Source: Pseudomonadota bacterium
GTDB taxonomy: Bacteria > Pseudomonadota > Gammaproteobacteria > Burkholderiales > Rhodocyclaceae
NCBI GenBank assembly: GCA_018241725.1
Contig: JAFEDI010000144.1
Location: 1-64,000, forward strand
Length of the DNA stretch: 64,000 nucleotides
Direction of reading: 5' to 3'
The notes beneath the pieces are model-generated. The model was given only the letters and a program-made list of their open reading frames with translations. It had not been told where the DNA came from and ran no database searches. A program made the position numbers and the translations under genes. This document shows, piece by piece, positions 53,611 through 64,000 of this stretch (position 1 is the first letter of the stretch; every line of letters begins with the position of its first letter).

Positions 53611-55331
53611 GGCTTGAATTTCTTTATCACGTCGGCCAGCACGGTATTGTCAGGGTTGGCTTGGGCTGCCTCGCGCCATGTCTTGGCCGCCTCGTCCCGC
53701 CGTCCGAGCATCCACAGGACTTCGCCCAGATGAGCCGCGATCTCCGGATCGGCGCGCAGTTCGAAAGCCGTCTTCAATTGTTCCAGGGCCTCCGTGAGCC
53801 TGCCCTTGCGATACAGAGCCCAGCCCAGGCTGTCGATGATGAAGGGATCGCCGGGCAAGAGGCTGAGCGCCTTGCGGATCAGCCTCTCCGCTTCGTCGAG
53901 GCGCATGTTGCGGTCGACGAGGGAGTAGCCGAGCGCGTTGTAGGCATGGGCCTGATCGGGCTTGAGGGCGATGACCTTGCGCAGACGCCCCTCCATCACC
54001 TCCACGCGGCCGAGTCGCTCAGCGGCCAACGCGGACTCGTACAACAGATCGGTATTCTCTGGATCGCGGCGCAAGGCCTCGTCGAGCACCTCGAAGGCAT
54101 CCTCCATCCGGTTCGCGTCCCGCAGCAACTGCGCCTCTGCCAGCACGTACTGGAGCTTGTCCTGGGGCGCCGCACTGGCGGCAGCCTGCAAATGCTGACG
54201 GCCCTCGGCCAGCTTGCCGCGGCTGGCCAGCACCTGGGCGAAGCGCACTTGGGCACCGATGAACTGCGGCCCCGGCGCCACCGCCCGATACCAGTTGAGG
54301 GCATCGTCGTAGCGCTTGGCATCCTCGGCAATCTGGCCAAGGTACATGCGGATGATATCCGGATCGCCGAAACCTAGATTCAACAGATGACGGAAATGGA
54401 CCTCGGCGGCCTGGCGATCGCCCTGCTGCATGGCCAGCAGCCCAGCCGCGTGGACCACATCCCGGTCTTCGGGGGCCAGCTTGAGCAGGATCTCGAACTG
54501 TTCTCGCGCAGCAGCGAACTCCCGGCTGGCCACCAACATGCGGGCGAGCACGATACGGGCCTCGCGGGATTCGGGGTTGGTGCCGAGGTAGCTGCGCAAG
54601 GTCTGCACACCGACGCCCGGCGAGGCCTCCTGCTGGAACTGGGCCTTCAGGATGACCGCCTGCTCCCAATCCGGCCGGATCGCCAGAGCGCCATCGAGGG
54701 CCTCGGAGGCGCCCGCCACATCACCCGCGACAAAGGCCGCGTTGGCGCGCGCGAAATGCGCCTCGGGGCGGTCCAGGTAGGGTTCGGTCAGTTCATTCAC
54801 GAGGCGCCGGATCAGCACCTTGTCGGGAATCCGTGCCAACCCGCGGTTGAGCCCCATCAGCGTCACTCCGACGTTTGGCCCTTGCTGGGCCAGCGCCTTG
54901 GCCAGCTGCGCGGTAAACTCCTCGATGCGCTCCTCGTTGGCAAACGCACCGCTGACCAACTGCTGAGCCTGCAAGGAGCCCGGGTCGAGTTCCAGCCACA
55001 GGCGTGAAGCCTCGCTGGCCAGATCGGCCTGGCGCGAGACCACAGCAATTTCCGCGGCGCGCCGGGCGATCCGGGGATCCCGCGTGCGCTTGGCAAGATC
55101 CAGGTAGGAACGCGCCGACACGACCAATTGCCCGCGTGCACCGGCGATTTCCGCCAGCATCAGCTGGTACAGGATCTGTGGCGTCAGTTGCTGCGCGGGA
55201 TACGTCGCGACAGCATCCACCACGTCTTCCACAGCGGACTCCTGGGCCCGCGCCAACGTCGCCAGCCCCCCCGCTATCAACAGAACGGCCAGCAGGCGGG
55301 CCGGGCGCACGAGGCGAATGAAAGACGTCAT
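53607..55331 (-). CDS. Exported tetratricopeptide-repeat protein
   Basis: A 574-residue protein with a signal peptide (ending ATLARAQ) and about ten TPR units between residues 55 and 560 (for example AHAYNALGYSLVDRNMRLDEAERLIRKAL, split here by motif only). TPR proteins scaffold complexes; homologues next to lolB are common in Betaproteobacteria. The partner is unknown. The ATG at 55331 is chosen for its signal peptide. Confidence 0.85.
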   Translation of the reverse strand: MTSFIRLVRPARLLAVLLIAGGLATLARAQESAVEDVVDAVATYPAQQLTPQILYQLMLAEIAGARGQLVVSARSYLDLAKRTRDPRIARRAAEIAVVSRQADLASEASRLWLELDPGSLQAQQLVSGAFANEERIEEFTAQLAKALAQQGPNVGVTLMGLNRGLARIPDKVLIRRLVNELTEPYLDRPEAHFARANAAFVAGDVAGASEALDGALAIRPDWEQAVILKAQFQQEASPGVGVQTLRSYLGTNPESREARIVLARMLVASREFAAAREQFEILLKLAPEDRDVVHAAGLLAMQQGDRQAAEVHFRHLLNLGFGDPDIIRMYLGQIAEDAKRYDDALNWYRAVAPGPQFIGAQVRFAQVLASRGKLAEGRQHLQAAASAAPQDKLQYVLAEAQLLRDANRMEDAFEVLDEALRRDPENTDLLYESALAAERLGRVEVMEGRLRKVIALKPDQAHAYNALGYSLVDRNMRLDEAERLIRKALSLLPGDPFIIDSLGWALYRKGRLTEALEQLKTAFELRADPEIAAHLGEVLWMLGRRDEAAKTWREAAQANPDNTVLADVIKKFKP

Positions 55332-55516
55332 CGAAGGGCTCTGACAAGGTGTTGGAGAAGGCCGCAGCCGCCACACAGGCGGACGGTGATGGCACCGACG
55401 GCCCCCGGACACCAGTTGGATCGCGCTATTACAATAGGGTTCGGGGCTCGCCGGATGTTAGGCGCTTTCCCCGCCCCCAAGCAAGCAAACCCCAGGCAAC
55501 CCCAACTCCAGCGCCC

Positions 55517-56326
55517 ATGCCAGAACTACCCGAAGTCGAGACCACCCGCCGGGGCATCGCCCCCGAACTTGCTGGAGCTATCGTCAGCACGGTCCTCATC
55601 CGTAACGCCCGCCTGCGCCAGCCGATCCCCGCCGATCTCGGGGAAACCCTTGCCGGCCAGGCCCTGCTGGCGGTCGAACGGCGCGCCAAATACTTGCTGT
55701 TCCGCTTCGCGACCGGTAGCCTGCTCGTCCACCTGGGCATGTCGGGAAGCCTGCGCATCGTGGCAGCGGACCATCCACCCGAAAAGCACGACCACCTGGA
55801 CATCGTCTTCGGGGCACGGGCGCTGCGTCTGCGCGACCCTCGCCGCTTCGGCCTGGTCCTGTGGCAGGCCGGCGACGCCGAACATCCACTGCTCACCGGC
55901 CTGGGTATCGAACCCCTTGGCGAGACCTTCGACGGCGCCTGGCTGCATGCAGCAAGCCGCGGCCGCAGGACACCGGTCAAGCTGTTCCTGATGGACGCCG
56001 CCCACGTGGTCGGCATCGGCAACATCTACGCCTCCGAGAGCCTTTTTCGCGCCGGCATCGATCCGGCCAAGCCGGTGGGTGAGCTCGGCCCCCGCCGCTG
56101 CGCCCGCCTCGCCACCTGCATCCGCGAGACCCTGCAGGATGCATTGGCCGCCGGCGGCAGCACGCTGCGGGATTTCGTCGGCAGCAACGGCGCGCCGGGC
56201 TACTTCCAGCAGCAGTATTTCGTCTATGGACGCGACGGCGAAGCGTGCCGCAGTTGCGATACGCCGATCCGCAAACGCATCATGGGGCAGCGCGCCACCT
56301 TTTATTGCCCACGCTGTCAGCATTGA
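55517..56326 (+). CDS. mutM: Formamidopyrimidine-DNA glycosylase
   Basis: A 269-residue Fpg/MutM with catalytic Pro2-Glu3 (MPELPEVETTRRG), the Lys in RRAKYLLF, the helix-two-turn-helix region and a zinc finger at the end (CRSCDTPIRKR...CPRCQ). It excises 8-oxoguanine and other oxidised purines. Confidence 0.96.
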   Translation: MPELPEVETTRRGIAPELAGAIVSTVLIRNARLRQPIPADLGETLAGQALLAVERRAKYLLFRFATGSLLVHLGMSGSLRIVAADHPPEKHDHLDIVFGARALRLRDPRRFGLVLWQAGDAEHPLLTGLGIEPLGETFDGAWLHAASRGRRTPVKLFLMDAAHVVGIGNIYASESLFRAGIDPAKPVGELGPRRCARLATCIRETLQDALAAGGSTLRDFVGSNGAPGYFQQQYFVYGRDGEACRSCDTPIRKRIMGQRATFYCPRCQH

Positions 56327-56415
56327 AAGCTGTTCCTGCCGGCAGCGTTCACGTTTATGCTTGGGATATTCGACATTCGTGCCGACGAAGCGGCGCCCAG
56401 CCAGGAATGAAGCCC

Positions 56416-58380
56416 GTGAAAGACGCCCACATGCTTGCTGAACACTTCTCCGCCTACACCCAATGGCGCGGCGACGTCGCGACCGGGATCGAGGAGTTGC
56501 GCAAATGGTTGCACCTCAATGAAATCGGGGATGCCCAGTCCGACCTGCGCCTGCAATACCTGCTCGACCGACTGCGCGAGGACAAGCTGATCGTCGCCTT
56601 CGTGGCCGAGTTCTCCCGCGGCAAGTCCGAACTGATCAACGCGGTGTTCTTCGCCGGCTATGGCAATCGCATCCTGCCGTCCAGCGCCGGGCGCACCACC
56701 ATGTGCCCGACCGAACTGCAATGGAAGGCCGGTGACAAGCCGGAGATCCGGCTGCTACCCATCGAGAGCCGCAAGACCAACGCCAGCATCACCGAACTCA
56801 AGCGCTACCCTGAGGAATGGCAGGTCCGCCCCCTCGACACCAGCTCCGCCGAAAGCCTCCAGCAGGCCCTCGCCCAGGTCGGCGAAACCCGCTTGGTCAG
56901 CCGCGCCGAGGCCGACCAGCTGGGCTTCCCGGTCGATGACAGTGGCGACGCCGGCCTGCGCCCCGACGCCGATGGCGGGATCGAGATCCCGCGCTGGCGC
57001 CACGCCATCATCCAGTTCCCGCATCCACTGCTCGAACAAGGGCTGGTCATCCTCGACACGCCGGGCCTCAACGCGATCGGTGCCGAACCGGAGCTGACCC
57101 TCAACCTGCTGCCCAATGCCCACGCGGTGCTATTCATCCTGGCCGCCGACACCGGCGTCACCCAGAGTGACCTGGCCGTCTGGCGCGAGCACGTGAACGC
57201 CGGCCGCCGCCAGCGTGGCCGTCTGGTCGCCCTCAACAAGATCGATGGCCTGTGGGACGGCCTGCGCAGCGAGGCCGACATCGAGCGGGAGATCAGTGGC
57301 CAGGTCGCCAGCGTCGCCGACACACTGGACATCGACCCGAGCCAGGTCTATCCGGTCTCCGCGCAGAAGGGCCTGGTCGCCAAGGTTAACAACGATGAGG
57401 ACCTGCTCGCCCGCAGCCGCATCGTCGAGCTCGAGGAAGCCCTGTCCACCGAGCTGCTACCAACCAAGCGCGACATCGTTCGCGACAACACCTATGGCGA
57501 TGTGAACGACATCGTCAGCCGCAGCCGCGAACTCCTCAACGCCCGCCTCACCGGCCTGCGCGAGCAGTTGCAGGAACTGACCGACCTGCGCGGCAAGAAC
57601 CAGAACGTCATCGAGTACATGATGCGCAAGGTGCGCTCCGAGAAGGACGAGTTCGAACAGGGCCTGCAGAAGTACTACGCGGTGCGCAGCGTCTTCTCCA
57701 ACCTGTCCAACAACCTCTTCGGTCACCTGGGCCTTGACGCACTGCGCGACGAAACCCGGCGCACCCGCGAGGCGATGCTCGACGCCGCCTTCTCCCGCGG
57801 CTTGCGCGAAGCGATGAAGGGCTTCTTCGAACACCTGCGCGGCAACCTCCGGAAATCCACCGACGAAGTCGGAGAGATCTCCAAGATGCTCGACGCCATG
57901 TACAAGCGCTTCACCGTCGAGCACGGCCTCAAGCTGGCTGCACCGTCCTCCTTCTCGACGCTGCGCTACGAGAAGGAGATCGAGCGTCTGGAAGAAGCCT
58001 TCAACAACCAGTTCAACACAGTGCTGACCATCGTCACCACCGAGAAGCACACCCTCACGCAGAAGTTCTTCGAAACCGTCGCCGTGCAGGCAAGACGCAC
58101 CTTCGAAATTGCCAACCGGGATGCCGAACAGTGGCTGCGGGCCGTCATGGCACCGCTGGAAACGCAGGTCCGCGAATACCAACTGCAGCTCAAGCGCCGC
58201 CTGGAAAGCGTCAAACGCATCCACCAGGCCACCGACACGCTGGAAGACCGGGTTGGCGAACTGCAACAGGCCGAAGATCTGCTGGTCCAGCAACTCCGTC
58301 AACTCGACACGCTGTCCGTACGCATCGAACACGCCCTCGACATGCCGGCCGACAGCGGCGCGGCAGCCCTGGCAGCCTGA
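56416..58380 (+). CDS. Dynamin-like GTPase of unknown role
   Basis: A 654-residue large GTPase: G1 AEFSRGKSELIN, G3 LDTPGLNAIG, G4 NKIDG, then long helical stalk regions (about 330-650). The first P-loop residue, normally Gly, is Ala. Bacterial dynamin-like proteins remodel or protect membranes. GTG 56416 is chosen for AGGA upstream; ATG 56407 or 56431 are alternatives. No paired dynamin gene is adjacent. Confidence 0.82.
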   Translation: MKDAHMLAEHFSAYTQWRGDVATGIEELRKWLHLNEIGDAQSDLRLQYLLDRLREDKLIVAFVAEFSRGKSELINAVFFAGYGNRILPSSAGRTTMCPTELQWKAGDKPEIRLLPIESRKTNASITELKRYPEEWQVRPLDTSSAESLQQALAQVGETRLVSRAEADQLGFPVDDSGDAGLRPDADGGIEIPRWRHAIIQFPHPLLEQGLVILDTPGLNAIGAEPELTLNLLPNAHAVLFILAADTGVTQSDLAVWREHVNAGRRQRGRLVALNKIDGLWDGLRSEADIEREISGQVASVADTLDIDPSQVYPVSAQKGLVAKVNNDEDLLARSRIVELEEALSTELLPTKRDIVRDNTYGDVNDIVSRSRELLNARLTGLREQLQELTDLRGKNQNVIEYMMRKVRSEKDEFEQGLQKYYAVRSVFSNLSNNLFGHLGLDALRDETRRTREAMLDAAFSRGLREAMKGFFEHLRGNLRKSTDEVGEISKMLDAMYKRFTVEHGLKLAAPSSFSTLRYEKEIERLEEAFNNQFNTVLTIVTTEKHTLTQKFFETVAVQARRTFEIANRDAEQWLRAVMAPLETQVREYQLQLKRRLESVKRIHQATDTLEDRVGELQQAEDLLVQQLRQLDTLSVRIEHALDMPADSGAAALAA

Positions 58381-58413
58381 TACCAGTGCCGGACCACGGT
58401 CCGGCACCCAAGC

Positions 58414-58453
58414 AAAAAGGCCGGGCGCTCCCGTCGGAGCGTCCGGCCTTTTT
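58414..58453. terminator. Bidirectional rho-independent terminator
   Basis: AAAAAGGCCGG...CCGGCCTTTTT with an inner GCGCTCC/GGAGCG stem. It separates the convergent GTPase and ferredoxin genes. A second perfect ten-base dyad lies just before it at 58386-58407. Confidence 0.9.
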
Positions 58454-58475
58454 GCGTCAGGGCTGAAGCCGCGTC

Positions 58476-58733
<258 letters not shown>

Positions 58734-58748
58734 TTACTTCCTTCGTTA

Positions 58749-59798
<1,050 letters not shown>

Positions 59799-59802
<4 letters not shown>

Positions 59803-61139
59803 GGCTTGGCCCCCGTCTTGAGCGTCGCGGTCTTGTCGCCATCGCCCCCGACCACTACCGTTACCAGATGGGCTGGCGACACGTGTCGTTTGAAGGCATC
59901 ACGGATCTGCGCGACGGTCACCGCCTTGATCTTGTCCCGATAGGTATCCAGGTAATCCAGCGGCAGGCCGAAACCACCGATGACGGCCACCTGTTCCAGC
60001 ATCTTGCGGTTGGAATCGAGACGCAGCGCAAAACCGTTGATCAGGTTGTCCTTGGCCGCCTTCAGTTCCGCTTCCGTCGGCCCCTTGGCGAGAAACTCCT
60101 CAAGGGTTGCCGCCACCACCTTCAAGGCATCGTCGGTCTGGCTGCCCTTGGTCTGCAGACCGATCTCGAAGGGGCCCACATCGCGCTGGGGCATGAAGTA
60201 ACTGTAGACACTATAGGCATAGCCGCGCTTCTCGCGCACTTCATTGGTCAGTCGCGAGACGAAGCCGCCACCGCCGAGGATGTAGTTGCCGACCACCAGC
60301 GGGAAGAAGTCCGGGTCACCACGGCGGATGCCCGGCAGGCCAATGGAGATATGTGCCTGCGCCGAGGGATTCGGCACGCGGATGGTCTGGGCCTGCGGCT
60401 GCGTGGTGTTGATGGTCGCGGTCGGCGCCTCGCCGGCCGGCAGGCCACTCATGAGGCGGCTGGTGATGGCTTCCGCCTCGGCCCGCGACACGTCGCCGAC
60501 GATGCTCACCACGGCCCGTGCGGCGGTGTAGTTGCGCTTGTAGAAATCCACCAGATCGTCGCGCGTGATCGACGACACCGTGTCCACGCTCGGCAGGCGG
60601 CCATAGGGATGGTCAGGAAACACCGCGGCGGCGAAGCGGCGGGACAGGATCGCGTCGGGCTGGGTGTCGGCCTCCTTCAGGCCGGCGATGCTGCGGGCCT
60701 TCTCCCGCTCGACGACGGCCGCCGGAAAGGTCGGCTGCTGGATCAGCGTGGCCAACAGGTCGACAGCACCGTTACGTTCCTCAGGGTTGCTGAGCGTCCG
60801 CAGCGACAGGGACGCACGATCCATATCGGCGCCGCCGCCGAGTTGCACGCCCAGGTCGGCGACACGGTTGGCGATGGCCTCTTCATCCAGGCTGCCGGCT
60901 CCGGCATCGAGCAGGGAACGGGTCAGCCCCGCGACGCCGGCCTTGCCGGCCGGCACCTCGGCGCCACCGGCACGGAAATCGACCTGCACATCGAGGATGG
61001 GCAAGGCATGGGTTTCGACGAAGAACACCTTGGCGCCGCCGGCGGAGGTCCAGGTCTGGATGTTCAGCCCGGCATGGGCCGACAGGGTCGCCAGGGCCAG
61101 CACCAGCGCGGCCCCGAGACGTTGATAACGGGAAATCAT
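59799..61139 (-). CDS. M16 family peptidase-like subunit lacking HXXEH
   Basis: A 446-residue exported protein (signal to about residue 24) of the M16 fold. The zinc motif is missing: the expected position reads KAGVAGLTRSLLDAG, so it is the non-catalytic partner. An Arg/Tyr pair typical of the helper subunit is present in REKRGYAYSVYSY. It follows the active subunit with a 28-base gap. Confidence 0.88.
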
Positions 61140-61167
61140 CAGGAAATCACCTCGAAAACAGGGGTGC

Positions 61168-62541
61168 TCAGTGTTGATGCGGCGCCGTAGCCTTGGCACG
61201 GGCCTGGGGATCGACCGGCAGCGGGTCGAGCTGGGCGACGGTCAGGGTATCGTCGTGGAAATACTTCCTGGCCACCGCCTGCACCTGCTCCGCGGTAACG
61301 CCGCGGATACGCTGCAGCATCAGATCGTCATCCTTCCACGACAGGCCGACCATCTCGTCCATGCCGATCTCCATCGCCTGACCCATCAACGAATCGCGCT
61401 TGAAGACCTGACCTGCCACCGCCTGGACCTTCACGCGGCGCAGTTCCTCCTCCGACACGCCTTCGTTCTGGATGCGAGTGATCTCTGCACGCAGCGCGGC
61501 CTCCACATCGGCGACCGTCTTCCCTGCGGCCGGCGCCCCGTCAAGGATGAACAGGGATTCGCCGCGGGCCGAGCCGTCGTAACCGGCACCAGCAGTCACC
61601 GCCACGCGGCTGCCGCGCACGATGTCCTTCGCCAGGCGGGCACCTTCGTAACCGTCCAGCACAGCGGCCAACACCTGCAGCGCGTAGTAATCGTCGTCCC
61701 CCTTCACGTCGCGCAGCGTCGGCGCGCGCCAGGCCAGGGCCACGTAGGGCAGTTCGGCCGGCGCCTTCACCACGGTCCGCCGCGGCCCGGTCTGCGCTGG
61801 CTCGACGAGGGGCTTGCGCACCGGCAGCGGACGGCTCCCAACCTGGCCGTAGGTGCGCTCCGCCTCCTTGAAGACCGTCTGGTGATCCACGTCGCCCACC
61901 ACCACCAGCGTCGCGTTGTTGGGTACGTACCAGCGCTGGTACCACTCACGGGCGTCGCGGGCGGTCATGTTATCCAGGTCGCTCATCCAGCCGATGATCG
62001 GCCGGCGGTAAGGGTGAGCCTGGAACGCAGTGGCCATCAGCTGCTCGATGACCAGTGCACGCGGCTTGTCGTCGGTGCGCAGGCGGCGCTCTTCCTTGAC
62101 GACCACGATCTCCTTGCTGAACCCAGCCTCGGTCACCTGCAGATTGGCCATGCGGTCGGCCTCCAGGGTCATCATGCGCCCCAGCGCTTCCTTGGGCACC
62201 TGCTGGAAATACGCCGTGTAATCCTGGCTGGTGAAGGCATTGTCGCGGCCTCCGGCCGCGGCGACGAGCTTGTTGAATTCACCGGGCCCGACCTTCTTTG
62301 TACCCTTGAACATCATGTGTTCGAGAAGATGGGCCACGCCGGAGGTGCCATCCACCTCGTCCATCGCCCCGACCTTGTACCACACCATATGCACCACCGA
62401 CGGCGCCCGCTTGTCTTCCTTGACGATCAACTTCATTCCATTCGGAAGCACGGTCTCGTAGGGATTGGCCCAGGCCGGAGCGGCCAGCGCCACGGCAAGG
62501 GCGACGGCGGACGAGGCGATCCGCAAACTGCGTTTCATCAT
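61168..62541 (-). CDS. M16 family zinc peptidase, catalytic subunit
   Basis: A 457-residue exported peptidase (signal to about residue 25) with HLLEH (His71, Glu74, His75) and the downstream Glu region VKEERR. It should form a heterodimer with the next gene product, like mitochondrial-processing-peptidase relatives. MMKRS at 62541 is the chosen start; another ATG lies 15 bases upstream. Confidence 0.88.
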   Translation of the reverse strand: MMKRSLRIASSAVALAVALAAPAWANPYETVLPNGMKLIVKEDKRAPSVVHMVWYKVGAMDEVDGTSGVAHLLEHMMFKGTKKVGPGEFNKLVAAAGGRDNAFTSQDYTAYFQQVPKEALGRMMTLEADRMANLQVTEAGFSKEIVVVKEERRLRTDDKPRALVIEQLMATAFQAHPYRRPIIGWMSDLDNMTARDAREWYQRWYVPNNATLVVVGDVDHQTVFKEAERTYGQVGSRPLPVRKPLVEPAQTGPRRTVVKAPAELPYVALAWRAPTLRDVKGDDDYYALQVLAAVLDGYEGARLAKDIVRGSRVAVTAGAGYDGSARGESLFILDGAPAAGKTVADVEAALRAEITRIQNEGVSEEELRRVKVQAVAGQVFKRDSLMGQAMEIGMDEMVGLSWKDDDLMLQRIRGVTAEQVQAVARKYFHDDTLTVAQLDPLPVDPQARAKATAPHQH

Positions 62542-62700
62542 AGGCTGTTGAAGCATCTGGTAAAATTGAAGAACAATGGCCGCTGGCCGGCGTGTGGCGC
62601 GGCATCATAGCGGCATTCCGACGACCCGGCCAACCGGACATGACGGGCCTTTTCACCCCATGCGCCGGTCCGATCGACCCACCTTCAGACTCAGCACCCC

Positions 62701-63816
62701 ATGTTTGGTTTCCTCAAGAAAGCCCTCAAGCCCGGCGAAAGCCCGGCAGCGGCCCCCGAAACACCGGCCGCTGCGCCGCAGGCGGACATCCCCGCCACGC
62801 CCGCGCCGCAAGCGCCGGTGCTGACCCCGGCCCCCGTTGCGGCAGCCCCGGCGCCCGAGCCCGAAAAGAAGCGCTCGTGGATGGACCGCCTGCGCGCCGG
62901 TCTGTCCCGCACCCGCGAGCAGATCGGCGGCGGCCTCGGCAACCTGACCAGCCTGTTCTCCCGCCGCAAGATCGATGAGGACCTCCTCGAAGAACTCGAA
63001 ACCACGCTCCTGATGGCCGACTGCGGCGTCGAGGCCACCCAGCACCTGCTCAAGGAACTGCGCCTGCGCTGGAAGCGCGACAAGCTGGAAACCGCCGACC
63101 AGCTGCAGGGTGCGCTGGCCGAAGGCCTGCTGTCCATCCTCGCGCCCCTCGAGCAACCCCTCGAGATCAGCGGCCACAAGCCCTACATCATCATGATCGC
63201 GGGCGTGAACGGCTCCGGCAAGACCACCTCCATCGGCAAGCTGGCAAAGCATTTCCAGAACCAGGGCAAGAGCGTGCTGCTGGCCGCCGGCGACACCTTC
63301 CGTGCCGCCGCTCGCGAACAGCTGATGACCTGGGGCGAACGCAACGGCGTGGCCGTCATCGCCCAGGAATCCGGCGACCCGGCCGCGGTGGTCTTCGATG
63401 CGATCAACGCCGCCCGCGCCCGCAACATCGACATCGTGCTGGCTGACACCGCCGGCCGCCTGCCAACCCAACTGCACCTGATGGAAGAGATCGCCAAGGT
63501 CCGCCGGGTCGTCCAGAAGGCCGAACCCTCCGGCCCCCATGAAGTGCTGCTGGTGCTGGATGCCAACATCGGGCAGAACGCGCTGCAGCAGGTCAAGGCC
63601 TTCGACGCTGCCATCGGCGTCACCGGCCTGGTCCTCACCAAGCTCGACGGCACCGCCAAGGGCGGCGTGGTCGCCGCCATCGCCCGCCAGAGCCCGAAGC
63701 CGCTGCGCTTCATCGGCGTCGGCGAACAGATCGACGACCTGCAGACCTTCCGCGCCAAGGAGTTCGTGGACGCCCTGTTCACGCCGGTCGGTGGCACCAC
63801 CGAGCAGGCCGACTGA
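62701..63816 (+). CDS. ftsY: Signal recognition particle receptor FtsY
   Basis: A 371-residue SRP GTPase: Pro/Ala-rich acidic-poor linker (about 10-58), N domain, then G motifs [37 protein letters not shown] and [10 protein letters not shown]. It docks ribosome-SRP complexes at the membrane. The N-terminal A domain is short. Confidence 0.97.
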   Translation: MFGFLKKALKPGESPAAAPETPAAAPQADIPATPAPQAPVLTPAPVAAAPAPEPEKKRSWMDRLRAGLSRTREQIGGGLGNLTSLFSRRKIDEDLLEELETTLLMADCGVEATQHLLKELRLRWKRDKLETADQLQGALAEGLLSILAPLEQPLEISGHKPYIIMIAGVNGSGKTTSIGKLAKHFQNQGKSVLLAAGDTFRAAAREQLMTWGERNGVAVIAQESGDPAAVVFDAINAARARNIDIVLADTAGRLPTQLHLMEEIAKVRRVVQKAEPSGPHEVLLVLDANIGQNALQQVKAFDAAIGVTGLVLTKLDGTAKGGVVAAIARQSPKPLRFIGVGEQIDDLQTFRAKEFVDALFTPVGGTTEQAD

Positions 63817-63938
63817 CCCAAACTGCCGTACGTCATATGCGACGTGCACCGCCCCGCGTTCTCGCCTATTCTTCCGGAATGACGGGGCGGACCTGACGGA
63901 CAACAAACCACGCCCCTCCCTGCCGCGGAGAGACGTGG

Positions 63939-64000
63939 ATGCAGCCCACCCCCGACGCCCGCCCGATCGACCGGACGGCGCACCTTGCCGACGCACCGGC
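63939..64000 (+). CDS. Start of an unidentified gene (cut by window edge)
   Basis: An ATG with GGAGAG six bases upstream opens a frame MQPTPDARPIDRTAHLADAP that runs off the window. Too short to identify; a GTG four bases earlier in another frame is an alternative. Confidence 0.3.
   Translation, partial: MQPTPDARPIDRTAHLADAP

Noticed and set aside
61171-62610. Plus-strand frame opposite the M16 peptidase
   Set aside because: The minus strand carries the HXXEH zinc motif and signal peptide; the plus frame has no support.

Overview
The window is GC-rich, tightly packed chromosomal DNA. It suggests a free-living betaproteobacterium, most likely order Rhodocyclales (an Azospira/Dechloromonas-like diazotroph). 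This rests on the tRNA-Tyr/Gly/Thr-tuf and lolB-ispE-tRNA-Gln-prs-rplY-pth gene orders, a complete uptake hydrogenase cluster, a nafY gene behind NifA/sigma-54 sites, and several chemoreceptors. The taxon is inferred, not proven. I saw no insertion sequence, phage or CRISPR array.

Layout. 1-550: start of tuf and three tRNAs behind a near-perfect sigma-70 promoter (minus strand). 628-3903: HDOD protein, LysE exporter, TonB and a NiCoT nickel transporter with a NikR-type operator. 4061-5910: nikR and the hydrogenase-signalling kinase hupT, almost abutting. 6039-9455: thioesterase, thiopurine methyltransferase, an EF-hand-loop protein and a secreted SH3 protein. 9475-35516: the [NiFe] hydrogenase region, read leftward: hupS-hupL-hupC, a XRE gene, (a repeat/zinc-ribbon gene on the other strand), hupD-F-G-H-I-J-K, hypA-B-F-C-D, a FIST-domain chemoreceptor, an unknown 118-aa gene, hypE, an IsdG-like monooxygenase, hypX, hupR, hupU, an ECF sigma/anti-sigma pair with a divergent membrane protein, then hupV. 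35688-37798: acetyltransferase and chemoreceptor. 37907-39698: a divergent pair (unknown 91-aa gene; nafY plus an 88-aa gene) around two NifA-type sites and two sigma-54 promoters. 39719-46725: ilvD and a branched-chain amino acid-type ABC transporter. 46743-49629: a GDP-fucose-synthase homologue lacking its catalytic residues and a chemoreceptor with a c-type heme motif. 49732-64000: housekeeping genes (pth, rplY, prs, tRNA-Gln, ispE, lolB, TPR protein, mutM, dynamin-like GTPase, ferredoxin, coaD, rsmD, two M16 peptidases, ftsY).

How it fits together. HupSL with cytochrome b HupC would feed electrons from H2 to the quinone pool. HupD-K, HypA-F and HypX build and insert the Ni-Fe(CN)2CO centre. 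HupUV senses H2 and signals through HupT to HupR, which would drive a sigma-54-type promoter upstream of hupS. Nickel supply (NiCoT) and nickel sensing (NikR) sit beside hupT. A NifA-controlled nafY operon nearby fits recycling of nitrogenase-derived H2.

Most unusual: accessory genes embedded in the hydrogenase locus (FIST chemoreceptor, IsdG-like enzyme beside hypX, ECF module splitting hupU from hupV, 13-residue Trp-repeat membrane protein) and the nif-regulated 91-aa gene of unknown function.
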